Below, piece by piece: positions 12,764 through 24,820 of a stretch of DNA of 60,000 nucleotides. Source of the stretch: Polytrichum commune (Eukaryota; Streptophyta; Polytrichopsida; Polytrichales; Polytrichaceae); contig OX485805.1 in assembly GCA_950295325.1 (NCBI GenBank), positions 21,131,501-21,191,500 of the forward strand. Direction: 5' to 3'. Each line of letters opens with the position of its first letter. Position 1 is the stretch's first letter. The notes under the pieces are model-generated. The model was not told where the DNA came from and made no database searches. It worked only from the letters and a program-made list of their open reading frames with translations. The position numbers were made by a program, and so were the translations under genes.

Positions 12764-15700
12764 ATGACCGCCGAGGCAACTCAACACACCAGGAGGGGCG
12801 CCAACAGGGAGGAGGAGGAGGAGGGGGAGCAGCTAGATTGGCAGCAGGAGACACAGATTCGGAGTGGAGCAGGGTTAGTAGGGGAGCAGGAGGCGATGGG
12901 AGCGGATCTCGAGGAGAGGAGGATCCCAATTCCGGGATTCCTCTGCAATGTGTGCAACACCAGCGGCGTAGCGTGCGCTCACTACGTGGAGCAGCAGGAG
13001 AACCACAACAACAACGAAGAAGAATCAGAAGCCGAAGGTAGAGAGACCTCTCCACCTCCGTCATCTTGGCTGTTCCGGGTTACCTGGTTGTAGATCGGCA
13101 TCATAGGGAAGGGGAAGCTCGGGTCTCTCCTATCGGGGATACACGTTGTGTGTGTGTGTCGGGCGAGGGAGTGAGTTAGCTTGCTTGCGTGGTTGTTAAG
13201 GAGTGAGCCAATCTCCGGAATACTCTTCTACTTACTGTCTGTCTGTCTGTCTGCGGTGGAGTCTGCGAGCGAGCGAGCTCTCTTTTTTATTTTATTTTTT
13301 CTTCGTTCAGTTAGTCCGTCGGTCAGTCAGTAGGATCGAGTCTTTGTCGGGGTCAAAAGAAAGTGTCTGAGCTGCCAGGCTACGATCGTAATTTCTGTCA
13401 GCAGCACCCGGCGTCGATCTTACTCATGTCGAGCTGGAGCGTCAAGCTCGAGGTAGTGCACTTTGTGGTGATGGCATCTTCTTACAATCTAAGTTAGAGC
13501 ACTTCTATCTTCTATCTTCTTTCTCTCTTTTTCCTTAGCGTGATCCTCACTCCCTCCGCCCCTCCTACTCCTCCTAACTCATCTCCCCCACCCAAAGAAG
13601 CTGTGAAGAAGCAGCCAAAACAGGGACCAGTCTCCGAGCTCTCCGAATGAGTCCTTGTTTTGACCGAGAGGCATGGCATGGGGGCGGAAGGAGTGTAAGT
13701 TAGGTGGTGTGTGGCCATATAGTAAGGAGTAGTATTGTATAGTAGCCATGGGGTTCAGCAGCTAAGCTAACCTCCTCAAGCGTTACAGCTCCACTTGGGA
13801 TTTCCAGGTCAGCTGGAGTTGGAGCTCAGGTTGGTTTTGGCCTTTTCCCCGAGATGATGATTCTGAGCTAGGAGAGTGGAGTGTGAAGATCCTCCTACTC
13901 CCCTGTTGCTTGATAGTCGGGGTGAGAGCTCTTATCAAGGAGATCCCTTTAGCTCCCCTTCTTTCCTGGTACACCCATCGCTTACTCGTGAGCTCACTCC
14001 TAGCCAATCCAAAGTGTAACGCCCTTCCTACACCTCTCTCTCCCTCTCTCTCTCTCTTTCTCTTTCTCGTTTGGCTCTTCCTATTCCTCTCCCTACTTAC
14101 TCCCACTACTATGTCCTCCCTCCTTCCCTCAAAGATGGCTCATTCAGCTGGTGTGTGGCTCTCTTTCATTGCCGTGGGAGCTCAATCATCAGCTGTGGGA
14201 GCTCTTTACCTTTAAAAGTACGTCGATGGCTTGTTGTGAGCTCTGCCTAACTGGGGTTGGGGGGAGTATTAAGGACACTTGCGATGGGCCTTTCCTCTTC
14301 TGCAGTACAGGTTACGGTAATGATTCTCCTTTTGGGGTTTGTGAGCTCCATGATCCCTTCCTCGACTCGTACATTCATTGGACTGGGTCTTGCTTGCTTC
14401 TTGGGAGCTCCATGGACGAACATGACACCGGACAATAGCAATCCTCCATTCTCTGTGTCTCTCTTTTTCTGGGATGATCTGAGCTGAGTACATAGTAAGC
14501 ATAGCATGCAATCGACTTTACCAATTCTCAGGGTTTCGGTACTCTCTCCCCCCACCTGCACATGAGCTGATTTCTTCTGAGTAGCACTGAATTTCACAAG
14601 GGTTGGAAGTAGTAGGTATGAGAAGAAACCCCACTTCTCTATTACACCTAAAAGATTTTGGGCCCACTTCTTTCTGCCGTGTGGGCCTTGCACGCGCACA
14701 CACACACATACACATATGGATGCATGTGAAGTTGTGGCGGTGAATCAGAATACTGAGTGTTTGAGGGTTGATGCAGACACCTACAATTTTAATCGCCAAT
14801 TCAGTAATTCTTCTCCATAGCCGGAAGCACTCTGTTGATGACTTGCGGTTAGAGTTTAATTATGTGAGCCACATGGCAACATTTCATTTCCTTTCCCTCA
14901 CAGTCATCATGCAATTCTTATATGCTTCGCCCCAACCAAGATTAATGTGTGTACAGAGTATATGCCCGACAATGGGTGGTCCCTCTGAGCTTCGACCTAG
15001 TGTTGCTTTCTCTCCGAGTTGTCTCGATCCAGTTGTGTACCTTTACAATTTCCAGTGGGCTTGTTGGTTGGTTGCTGAGGTTTTCTATCTCGAATCTTTT
15101 TGCTTTGGGGATGGCATCCCCTCTTTCTTTTTATCATCTGTGCCCCCCTACTGGTCGATGCTCATTCATACACTCTTGGGCGTAGTGGCATAGTTACTGG
15201 CCAGCTTAGCTTGTTGGCACAATGCAAACATTAGAAGAAGATGTATCTCAATGAACTCACAGTGGAAGACATGCATTGCAGGCATGGAAAAAAATCAAGG
15301 CAAAGCTGACAAGAAGCTGACACCACATGAGATCGAGCACCTCATCACTCCTCAGATCAAGAAAGTGCTTGCAAATGGTAATTGCCTTCCAAGGGTGTTT
15401 GTACGACCTATTCTCATAGCAATTAAGCATATTAGTACCTTCTCTACTATCAGCGTTAATTTAGCCTCATGGGCTCTTCTTTGATTTTTCCACTGTTCCT
15501 GTTCCCAGAGCAGCTTTCGTGGATCAATCTGGTAGTCTTATGGCTGCTAACTTTGGTTGCTTGTACAAATCATTCTCGCATATTGATCTGTTGCAAGACT
15601 GTACACTACTGTTGACATCCTCTAGTGGCTTGCCTTGTGGATTTGGTTGCAACTACTGGAAAGGATGTGTGTCAAGGATCTCATCCAGAGAATGGATCTT

Positions 15701-18369
15701 ATGCAGATGTAGACATGAAGCCAGCTGAAACCAAGGAGGCACAGACACAGCGTGAGAGCTTTGTGGAACTAAAAATGGAAGCTCAGCAGGCCAAGAAAGA
15801 GCTCGACAATGGAGAATGTGGTTACAAATTAGAGGGGAGCAGTTCCCGAGCAAATTCAGCTGCTGGAATCTCTACCCTGGAAGAGCAGTCAGTAAAGGTT
15901 AAGAGCCCCTCAGAGGACCAGCTACCACGACCACGCAGGAGTGACTCCTTGCGATCTGGTGGCCTGCGGAAGCCGGTCTCTACAAAGACACGGTCTAGCT
16001 CATTGAGCTCCCAGGAATTGGAGAAGTCCCCAAATATGGAAATGTTAACTGCTGCATCACCTGAGTTTCATGGTAACCATGGAGGGAAACAGACTAGGAG
16101 ACGCCAGGGTGAAAATGGGGAAGAGTTGAGGCAGTCGTCAAGCTCAGAAGAGCTGAATGGCGATGGTGATGGCCATGTGGATGAAGTGATGGAGGGAACA
16201 GGATACAGGTGTAAGGTTTGCTCAAAAGACTTTGAGAGTGCAAAGAGCCTGAGCCAGCATAAGAAATTTCATTATGAATTACGGCGCAACCCTAAGCGTA
16301 GCCGAAAATTTATTGACCAGGATTACACATTAGAGGCCGGGGTGACCGACCCTGCTCAAGGAGTGACAGCGGCTGCACCCACCAAGAAGACGAGCTCCAT
16401 GTCTGATGAGTTCCCGAGGCCGTGCTCCGAATGTGGGAAGGCATTTTCTTCATGGAAGGCTCTGTTTGGTCACATGAGATGCCACCCGGAGCGAGAGTGG
16501 CGAGGAATTCAGCCCCCTGCTGAGAAGAATTGCTCCACTAGTGGGCTGGGTCCGGGGCAAAGTGTTGTTGGAGGAACCCATACGAGTTCCCGGCGAAAGA
16601 AAGTGCGGCCACCCCCAAGTGCTCCACTCCCTCCACCACCTGCCCCTCCAGTTGCCCCAGCCATACCTCACCATGAGGACATGGACTTGGTATCGACGGA
16701 GTCGAGAAAAGCTGCACCTGAGGGTCCTGGGAAGGCGTTGGACTATGAGAGTGATACGGATAGTATTGAAGCTGCCTACATGAATGCGGACCGGCAGTCC
16801 CACATGATTTATTGGAGGAAGCGGTCGAAACGATCACGCCAAACACACCGCTCGCTTGACGCTGTCAACAGCTCCAAAAGTGAGCAATTAAATTGTGCTG
16901 GAACCCCACCAACTGAGACTTCGGTCCAGAGTGACATGATTGATGCCCTCATGCTCCTGCAAGCTGAGAGTAAGAAAAAGGAGAGACGAGCACTCGCCAC
17001 ACCCGAGTCTGAACCTAAGGGGCTAGGAATTATTACTGACCGTCAAATGGATTCGGATCCTGAGGAGATTCCCTCAAGGGAAGTGAATAATCATAGGAGG
17101 AAGCAAAAGATGGAAGTTGACCATGCCAGCTTATGTGGCGACACTGATGAAGGCGGTGACGAATTGGAGGCAGGTGGGTTGCGTTCATTCTTTGCCACCA
17201 ATATGTGTGCCATTTACACATTGATTTTCTTTGGAAATTCTCATTGTGATGAGTTTTTAGTCATGATGTAACTTGTATGTGCCTGCCTCCAAGTAGTGAA
17301 GTAGCTCAGCCCACTTGCCCAGTGATCCTAGCGATTTTGCCACTGCTGATAAAGGCACAAATCTTTTCTCTTGAACAGGCATACCACCACATGTCATCCA
17401 ATTGATTAAGTTTCAAGGCTAATTTCTCATGAACTCTGATGCCACATGTGGATCAGGTCACCATCATTCCTGATCATTGTTCTGCTTTGACCCAGATAAA
17501 AATACAGATGGTGTTAATTGTAGATTGTAATGAAGAACCAGGTTAGTAAAGTCATCTTTTCTACTCTTTTTTCAGGTGAGCAAGGCAGCAGTGCGCGCTC
17601 CAAGTACGAGTGTGCTACATGCAAGAAAATATTCAAGTCCCACCAAGCATTGGGGGGTCACCGTGCAAGCCACAAAAAGGTGAAGGGATGCTACGCTCGG
17701 ACGACCGTAAATGAAGGATCAGGAGGAGCACCTGAGGAAAGCCCCGACACAGACGTTGGGGATGCTGAGGAGTTTTTAATGAAACCCGAGGAGCAAGTCC
17801 CAACCTCCCGCGAGCTGCAAGACATGTCAAACGATAGCGAGGAGGAGGTGGAGAAGTCAAGCTATTTGACAGCTGCGAGGGATGACAAGGAGGAGATGCT
17901 CCATGGGACAGCTCGCAAGAGCAAGTCGCACATGTGCTCCATCTGTCAACGTGTCTTTGCGTCGGGGCAAGCATTGGGGGGCCACAAGCGATGCCATTGG
18001 GGTGGTGGTGGTGGTGGTGGTGGGAGCACAACCTCGGGAGCTCCAGAAGCAACAACAAGTAGCAGCACGAAGCCGATGATGATGACTTCGTCGTCGCAGG
18101 GTGGTGTCGGAGTACAACAACAGGAGATGATGGGTCAACAGAGCCGGCCAATTAAGGAGAAGGTGCTGGATTTGAACTTGCCACCTGCGCCGGAAAGTCT
18201 TGAGGAAATGGCACAAGAGGAGGCGGAGATTTATATGCCCGGACTCACGCCCAGCTCAATTAGCCCTGCTCAATTCTTCTTCAACCCAACGTCTCGGAAC
18301 CCGTATGCTGAAGGACAGCATGCATCCTATCTGACATCAGTTCCTGGACTCACGCCCACCTCTGCCTGA
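12764..18369 (+). CDS. Four-finger C2H2 (QALGGH/EAR) transcriptional regulator, 3 coding exons
   Basis: Exons are 12764-13037, 15626-17173 and 17576-18369. Both splices are GT-AG at phase 1 and the model totals 2616 bases (871 aa), closing exactly in frame. The ATG at 12764 is the only Met codon in that part of the frame and has a good context (caccATGacc). Fingers lie at about 285-307 (C287, C290, H303, H307; SAKSLSQH), 356-378 (SWKALFGH, then MRCHPEREWRGI), 618-640 (HQALGGHRASH) and 726-748 (GQALGGHKRCH). A basic stretch WRKRSKRSRQ (about 488-497) is a likely nuclear signal. LDLNLPP at about 805-811 is an EAR motif, which in this plant family recruits TOPLESS-type corepressors. A PGLTP motif occurs twice near the C terminus. 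The protein should be a nuclear DNA-binding repressor. It is much longer than the usual 200-450 aa of the family, with a Pro-rich linker at about 420-438. The finger-2 extension recalls, from memory, DAZ1-like proteins; orthology is not proven. Exon 1 is the least certain part. Confidence 0.8.
13038..15625 (+). other. Large first intron of the C2H2 gene, with GAGCTC cluster
   Basis: The donor is gaag/gtagag and the acceptor ttgacatcctctag/TG; both keep the reading frame. The intron is 2588 bp, unusually long beside the 402-bp second intron. It contains TC runs (about 14032-14065), gtctgtctgtctg (about 13236) and many copies of the palindrome GAGCTC between 13275 and 14410. Reading frames inside show no protein family. 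Alternative upstream exons (for example with acceptor ttcccag at about 15508) are possible but not needed to keep the frame. Confidence 0.6.
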
Positions 18370-18563
18370 CTAGGCACATGTGAGATCCTTGACTTGGACA
18401 TTCAAGACACATTCAAGACATAAGTACCTGTTTTGCGCTTGTTTTCTTCCTCTTCCTCGGTGCCGATGGCAGAACTGGAACACTTTCTACAAGGCAAGGC
18501 ATCATCATTTTCCACATCATGCGGATTGTGCGGATTGTGTGTGGATTTGGCAAATAGTTTCCA

Positions 18564-18608
<45 letters not shown>

Positions 18609-19400
18609 TCCATCTCCATTGTTTTTTTTTACTTTTTCGGAGGTTAACCTTAACCTTGTTGTATACGAAGACCAGCCCAATAATTGGGTGCCATGATCAG
18701 AGGTTTATTAAAAGACAGTTTCAGCATACAGTTTAGCTTCCACAGGGGACCTGCAATTAAAAGCTCGTAGGGCAACAAAAAGGAGAAACCAGGAACCAAG
18801 TTCCCAGAAACAGATAAAAACTCGTTCCCAAATGAGCAACATACGGCTTTCTATGTCCACTTCTGGGCACTCTTCGTGCCAGAGCAGCCACATAGAGTCC
18901 AGCACATCCTTCTGGCTTGTGCATTTTCTCTTCAATATACACTTGTATAGAAACAATCTGACATTTTTTTTTTAAATGACACACTTTAGTGCATACACCT
19001 TTGTACCTGGTTTCTACTGGATGTAAAGGGCTGTCACTGCTGTTATCATTTCCTTTCCTTTCCTTTCCCCAGTTGTCTGCACTTGGAATATATGCTCCCC
19101 TTCTGTGATTGTGCATGCCGTAACAACGGGTTGTACTCACACTTGTTCGAAGCGTGTATTTACTTTAGTTTTGGTTATGGCAGTTGCAGACATGTACTAT
19201 TATATTCTCTCTTTGCACATTGCCCTGTTCCAAGGAGCCCAGTGCAAGGACATAGTTTTGATTCTACTTTTTGAGGGTTGTGGGGCACATGTGCAATTGG
19301 TCTCTCAATAACCAAAATCAAAATGCCTGGAGAGACTGATCGGAATAAATAATATTATTTCTCCATTCCTAGTATTGGATGGTGTTGCATGACGGCCCTG
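18370..19400 (+). other. Probable 3' UTR and downstream flank of the C2H2 gene
   Basis: This follows the TGA of the zinc-finger gene. It carries a (CT)n tract at 18571-18605 and a possible polyadenylation signal AATAAA at 19344-19349. Short reading frames on both strands have no recognisable domain and cross the CT tract in three frames, so they are not taken as genes. The real 3' end cannot be placed without transcripts. Confidence 0.45.
18571..18605 (+). repeat. (CT)n microsatellite in 3' flank
   Basis: About 35 bp of pure CT, some 200 bp downstream of the C2H2 stop codon and possibly transcribed. Confidence 0.9.
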
Positions 19401-19789
19401 AACTGTGGCTTCATTATACAATAGGCAAAGCTTACCTTCAATTATGAAACCCATGGAGAGTTCATTCAGTACGCTACATGTCAGGGCTCAGAAATTGCAG
19501 CATGTAGTATCATTGCCCAAACTGTCGGACATCATTTCTGCCAATTGTTTCCAGAGCTTTTGGATATTTGGTCTTTAGTGCAGGCGACTTCCTTGGACCC
19601 TTCAGAAGTATGCCTGATGTCGGACAATTCTAGATACTCCAAATTTCTTCTACATAAAAGAAATAGGATATTGGCAGTGTTGATGACTTACTTTGCCCAC
19701 CTGTCAATCTGCTGTCTGCTGTGTCAAGTTCTTAGTATATGCTAGGCGTGCCTAAATCAAATACGACAATAATATGGACACCTATATTT

Positions 19790-20120
19790 GAGTGGTATGC
19801 GGTAAAGTGTGGATCTAAGAACTAGCACCAAAAAGACATGTATTCATTCAAAAAAGATTGGACAACATGCTCAAAATATGCTAACAATTCTAGGTTCAAT
19901 AGTCAACATGATTGCAGGAGCCTATAAAATTTACTTGCAGGGCACAAGAATTTTCACTTTGATATTGAATCATAGATTCACGTGCTTTCCACAAGTTATG
20001 AGACAAATGATTACGGACATGATTTCGATTTGCCAATGATCTTGCACTAATTGTGTGTTTCATATCCTATAAGAAGTGGATGTAGAGAGAAAAGTATCCA
20101 TCTAAGGCATGCCTGCCATA
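19790..20120 (-). repeat. Dispersed repeat R4, uninterrupted copy
   Basis: It shares ordered phrases with 24195-24820: gggcacragaatyttcacttt, ttacggacatgatttcgatt / ctacatacatgatttggatt, ttgcactaattgtgtgtttc / ctggcactaattgcatgtttc, aagtgg-tg-agag. Shorter matches, often inverted, occur near 7450-7640, 5690-5745, 33925-34015 and 46610-46690. The family class is unknown; it is non-coding. It matters because it supplies the undisrupted form of the site that holds MITE B copy 2. Confidence 0.6.
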
Positions 20121-21474
20121 TTTGACCACAACTTTCCAGAAAATATTACAGAAAAGTAGGGCTATAGCTAGTTAGAAGCCCTACACACTTGTCGGATTTC
20201 TTATCGAGGCATTTCAAAAGCCCATAACTCGTTGATTCCTTAATTTTATTTTATTTAGCAGAGGCTCGGCCAAGCCTGCCAGGATATATAGACTAGGGAT
20301 GCATTGCCACATGCATGCACACACAAAGATATTGACAATTGGTGGCCTCTATCTCCTTGCTTAGTTTCAACCTACGTACAATTCACCATGAGTCGTCGGT
20401 TTCAGGCAAGATTTTGTCTACGTTGCAATTCCCCGTTGGTAGGTTGGTTTGCTTTAACTTAGAGGTAGGTCCTTTCTGAATGCTCATCTCTGGTGCTCAG
20501 TTGGTCGATGTACATTCAGTGAAAAGCTCTTCTTCTTCTTCTTTTCCTTTTTCTTTTCTTTTCATTCGATATTGTGCTGTCAAAGTACTCTTAATGATAT
20601 TAGACCCCCTTTACACTAGAGCTCGAGTTGAGAGCTTGAATGTCACGCGATTTTCAGGAGTTTGAGACTTGGAGGTCCCAAGCTTTCATCCACAAGTTAG
20701 CTCAAACTATGGAGAGCTTGACCAATTCTTAAGCTCTTGATAGTTTGAGCAAGTGGAGTAGTGAGATAACATGGTGGGATGATATTAAACAAGGGAGAAT
20801 TTGTGTTATAAGCCAAAGATTTCTTGGAAGGCCATGATGAGTTTGGGACCCACAAAACCGAGAGTTCGAATTCTCGACATTTGTAGGTGAACTGCATGGG
20901 GTAGCTTAGGAATTTGACCAGAGAGCTGGTAAAAAATGACCAGGAGCTTGTCGTAGTCGTTTCACATCGGATCCGTCAAGGCATCGTGTAAACATTGTAA
21001 GCCGTGTAAAATGTTCAAGTCGAAGGTTCAAGCATAAAGTGGGCTTGAGTGGACATGAGTGCATAAGAGGCCCCTTTCCGCCAATGAGGAGGCTCCTTTC
21101 TACAAGATCCCAAATGCCTTATTCCCACTCCATCACACTGGCCCCACCATATACATCATTCTCCATAGCCCCTCATATATTAGACTCCTCGGTACATTAT
21201 GATATATATTCCAGTTGAGGAAGTAGTGAGGCGTGTTGCAAAACTTTACCCGGAGAATCATGGATTTCAGTTCACAACACCCAGGAGGGGGCAAGAAAAA
21301 TATCAACCCTCCCAAGTCGGTTGTTAACTCACTTCAATTGCATCCAAGTACACTAAACCACTATCTCTGACCTCCAACTAAGAGCCAATTTGGATAAACC
21401 TAGAAACAATCATGGTATACAATGTCCCTCTACATTTTCACCCTACCCCCCAATGATAGGTGCCACGAAACTTG
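20121..21474. other. Intergenic stretch, no gene seen
   Basis: AT-rich sequence with only short reading frames and no recognisable domain. A TTC/TTTTC run lies at about 20530-20565. Weak repeat-like phrases occur around 21412-21475, next to the family E MITE. Confidence 0.5.
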
Positions 21475-21725
21475 GAGAGAGAATCATCACATACAAATAT
21501 ATACACCTCTCATGCATCCATCCAACATAAAAATTTGACCCCCTATAAGTTTGTGGTCGATTCGTCTCAACTTACTTGGTCTACACAAATTCAAGGTCTA
21601 TAAACCTAACTCCGAAGTCAAATCGGCACTGAAAATAGTAAACTCCGACCCTGCATACCAATTCACGGCTAAATTTATGTTGGATCAATGAGAGGTACGC
21701 TGTGTATGCGTATAATTCCCCTGGG
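21475..21725. mobile_element. MITE family E, copy 3
   Basis: The left end reads acacctctcatgcatccatc and aaaatttgacccc, and the right end tatgttggatcaatgagagg and tacgctgtgtatgc. The shared interior phrase is tttgtggtcgattcgtctca. The length is about 250 bp, as in the other copies. Confidence 0.6.
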
Positions 21726-21872
21726 AAGGTGCCACAGAACTTCATCACCCACGACTTAACTTAATTCGCTCATTCTTCCCCCAGCGCGATAAATAAGTTG
21801 GGGCTCGTAATAAATTCAACCAGGCTCACTCTCAGCCTCATGTCTGATTCCCTCTGCAGTAAGTTAATGACT

Positions 21873-21897
21873 TCCTCCTCCTCCTCCTCCTCCTCCT
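21873..21897 (+). repeat. (TCC)n trinucleotide run
   Basis: About eight TCC units, intergenic. Confidence 0.85.
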
Positions 21898-22315
21898 TCT
21901 TGTTGTAAGTTACTGGGGCTGCTTGAAGCCCTCGCATGTCATAAGTCGTTGCTAATGTGACATCAGTTGTGGAGAATCTGGACTACAAAATGGAAGGTGG
22001 AGTGGAATATGATCAACCACCACCATGAGAATCTCGGGTTTCTTTGTTTCCCCAATTTCAGAAAACACACACTTTGTATTGAACCGAGTCCCGACTCTTT
22101 GCAGACTGTCTTTACTAATACCTAGAGCAACTGCTAGGGTCACTGTACAGTGATCCTCTCCAGAATCGGCTTCCAAAGTTTCGGATGAGCCAATTCTTAT
22201 CTTCACACTCTAAGTTCAAGTATGTCATTAAAAAATCTCTTTGTCCACCGATCATGGAGGGAGACAAAATCTTTAAACCACCTTGCCACCCTTGAAAATG
22301 TGAGTGCAACTAAGG

Positions 22316-22318
<3 letters not shown>

Positions 22319-22349
<31 letters not shown>
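22319..22349 (+). repeat. (CT)n microsatellite
   Basis: About 31 bp of CT, intergenic. Confidence 0.9.
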
Positions 22350-22350
<1 letters not shown>

Positions 22351-22934
22351 AAGTTAGCGATTATAAGATTTATGATCTAAATGGGACTTTATAAGTGGGA
22401 TGAACATGTGACACTGACCCAAAAGAAATTTGAATGTCGATTATGGAGGTTATCATTTTACATCCACTTACTTGCATGTTCTCTCAGTAAAAGAGGCAAC
22501 TCTAATGTACTATTTCAAAGGATCACAGTGTTTCAAGTTCTCACACCATAAACAGTCATTTACTTGCTAGCTCCATAGAGAGGCTAATACCTCTGAATGG
22601 CTGGAGGGACTGAGGGTAAAGAGCCTTTTTAAACAATGTGTTGTAAAGTTAACATTCCCTAAGATCTTTGAGAACTCCCACCAAACAGAGTCTGGGAGAC
22701 ACCATCAAAGGATACCACCCGTACAGTTACTGAAGAAAGAAGTGCCTTTGTCCACCCACTTAATGGATCTAGAAATCTCAGAAACTACAAATTATGAAAT
22801 TCATCATAAGCACCGAGGGTAATGGCGAATGTCAGTCAAACCTGGGCAAGTCACTTCCAGGGTGAAAAAACAAAAACAAAAACAAATTATGTGAGTACAA
22901 TGACTGAGAAGAGTCAAGAGCAATGACTGGGGAG

Positions 22935-23145
22935 AACCGACTGCTGAACCGGTTGAATTTTGAGGGATAACCATGTCGGCGTTCAAGACTTCAGCAAAAA
23001 TACCAATGGTTTCAGAGGAATCTATGGAGTATACCTCAAATTAATTAGGAAAAAAACACGAAAGATCACAATTTGTAGCCGGTTGGACTTGGAAACACTG
23101 GGATGTTGACCGATTATGCCCAGAAATTTCCCAGGCAATGGTCAA
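22935..23145 (+). repeat. Dispersed repeat R2, copy 1
   Basis: It matches 44338-44525 in order: gaaccggttga, ttcaagacttsa, agaatctat-gtat, ctcaaattaat, agccggttggact, cggaaacac / ggaaacactgggat, gattatgcccagaaatt. A shorter third piece lies at about 45655-45735. It is non-coding; the class is not known. Confidence 0.65.
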
Positions 23146-23583
23146 GAGTACTCGAGCCCTGTAACTACGGCGCCTCTCCCTTTTGACTTCTCATAACTTA
23201 ACAAGGTCATCAGTGAACTCTTGGCAAGGCCCACCTCCCAAGAAACACAATGAAAACAAAAAGAAAGAAAAGAAAAAGAGGAATGTGGATGTTCAATTTG
23301 CATCGACGTGAATATGTATGTGCATGTTTGTCTTCACCTTCTCATTGTATGATGCAGATTTAATCCCACCTCCCACCACATGTTTGAACACATTCACTAC
23401 TAACGGGGCTAAATTTTAAGGGTGTGTACGTAAACTCATCCATTGGGAAGGCCAAGAACATAGCGAAATCAACTTACAGTTTGCTTCCTATTCATATTTG
23501 GCTTCTTCGATTCCAAATTTGGCATCGGATACCTTGACTGGATCTAGTAGGTTTCATTTGAAGTGAATGAGAGATGCGAATTA

Positions 23584-24082
23584 GGGCCACTTCACACACG
23601 AGACTGAGAGCCCGTGGCCATTACACTTCAAGCACTCTTATTGGTGGAAAAGGCGGAGCTGGTCCAAGTTCGCTTCACACTACACTTGAGGGACTAACGG
23701 AGTGTGTGAATTCAAGATGGATGTAAAGTCTACATGGATTTATACATGGCATCAAAATGGATCATGTTTCATGGTCACTTGGACTATTTTCAAAGACCAC
23801 TTCTTGGAGGTAGGCCTAGCATTAAACTAGGAGACCACAACACTCCAAAATCTCACAACCGTTGGTTTATTGAATTGTATCATATGTGAGGATCCCGCAT
23901 GAATAGGTTTCATTGAAATAGCATTTGGTTGAGGACCCGGTCACATATGACTTCAAACTACACTTGAGGGCCCTTGACCACACTACATGATTTTGGAAGT
24001 GTCTTGGAACAACCTTTGGACACTTATTTTGGGCTCTCATAATTTCGTGGTCGTTGCTTTTGGCTTGTGTGTGAAGTGGCCC
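23584..24082 (-). mobile_element. MITE family A, copy 1 (499 bp, TSD TTA)
   Basis: It begins gggccacttcacacacga and ends with the inverted tgtgtgtgaagtggccc. The 3-bp duplication TTA is intact on both sides (23581-23583 and 24083-24085). Two more copies are at 26810-27298 and 32816-33311; this one lies in the opposite orientation. GGGCC ends with a TTA/TAA duplication are the hallmark of PIF/Harbinger (Tourist-like) MITEs. No transposase is encoded. Compared with copy 2, many CG pairs have become TG or CA. Confidence 0.9.
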
Positions 24083-24194
24083 TTAGGTTACAAGGCTAGA
24101 GCTTCAGTGTGTGTGGGTAAACTCATCCATTGAGGAGGTGAAAACATGACAAGTTCTTTAGATGTTAGCTTCTTTGATTCCAAATGACATCAAA

Positions 24195-24820
24195 GACCCC
24201 AAATTAGTCTAGTGCTATAGTCAACAAGTGCTATAGAACCACTTGTTGGGCACGAGAATCTTCACTTTCATGATGAATAAGGGTTGGTTCACATGGGTTC
24301 CCAAGTCACTTGAGGTCAATTTGTGCAATCTCGGGCATTGAGAGCATGAAAGTTGGGACTTACCACTTCACACAGGGTCCCAAAGTCCTAAGTCCCAAGT
24401 ATGACATGGATGCTTACATGGCAACACTTTTTGGAGGCGAGGCGAGGGACTTGTGTTGAAAGTTGGGTCAAACAAAAAGCTAGACCTGACTCTCAACACA
24501 AGTCCCGTCAATATTTTTGCATGAGATAACCAAGATACAACTTTAATGATAATTAATCACATTTAATGGTTTCTTGAGGCTCAGAATTTGGGACTTTGCC
24601 TCCATGTTGCGAGTTGCTAACATGAGTGGAACTTGAGACTTGGGACCCCATGTGAACTGGCCCTAAGACACTTGTATGACTTCCGAATATTATGATGCAA
24701 ATTGACTACATACATGATTTGGATTTGTTATCTTAATCATCTGGCACTAATTGCATGTTTCATATCTTACTAGAAGTGGGTGCAGACAGGAAAGTATTGG
24801 AATTAGGCACATCTAACCTT
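24195..24820 (-). repeat. Dispersed repeat R4, copy split by MITE B
   Basis: The two halves, 24195-24280 and 24664-24820, join into a continuous match to 19900-20120. The 383 bp between them are MITE B copy 2. This nesting shows that R4 is older than the MITE insertion. Confidence 0.6.
24281..24663. mobile_element. MITE family B, copy 2 (383 bp, TSD TAA)
   Basis: It begins gggttggttcacatgggt and ends tgggaccccatgtgaactgg plus ccc. TAA is duplicated exactly at 24278-24280 and 24664-24666. The interior matches 2812-3227. It sits inside repeat R4, whose uninterrupted form is at 19790-20120. Confidence 0.88.

Noticed and set aside
17174-17271. Extension of the C2H2 exon 2 frame to a stop at 17269
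   Set aside because: The last part is intronic: a donor at 17174 and an acceptor at 17575 keep frame and phase into the two QALGGH fingers.
5050-21535. Short repeats suggestive of CRISPR or tRNA genes
   Set aside because: No regularly spaced identical repeats with unique spacers and no cloverleaf with A and B boxes in order were found; the repeats are microsatellites or MITE ends.
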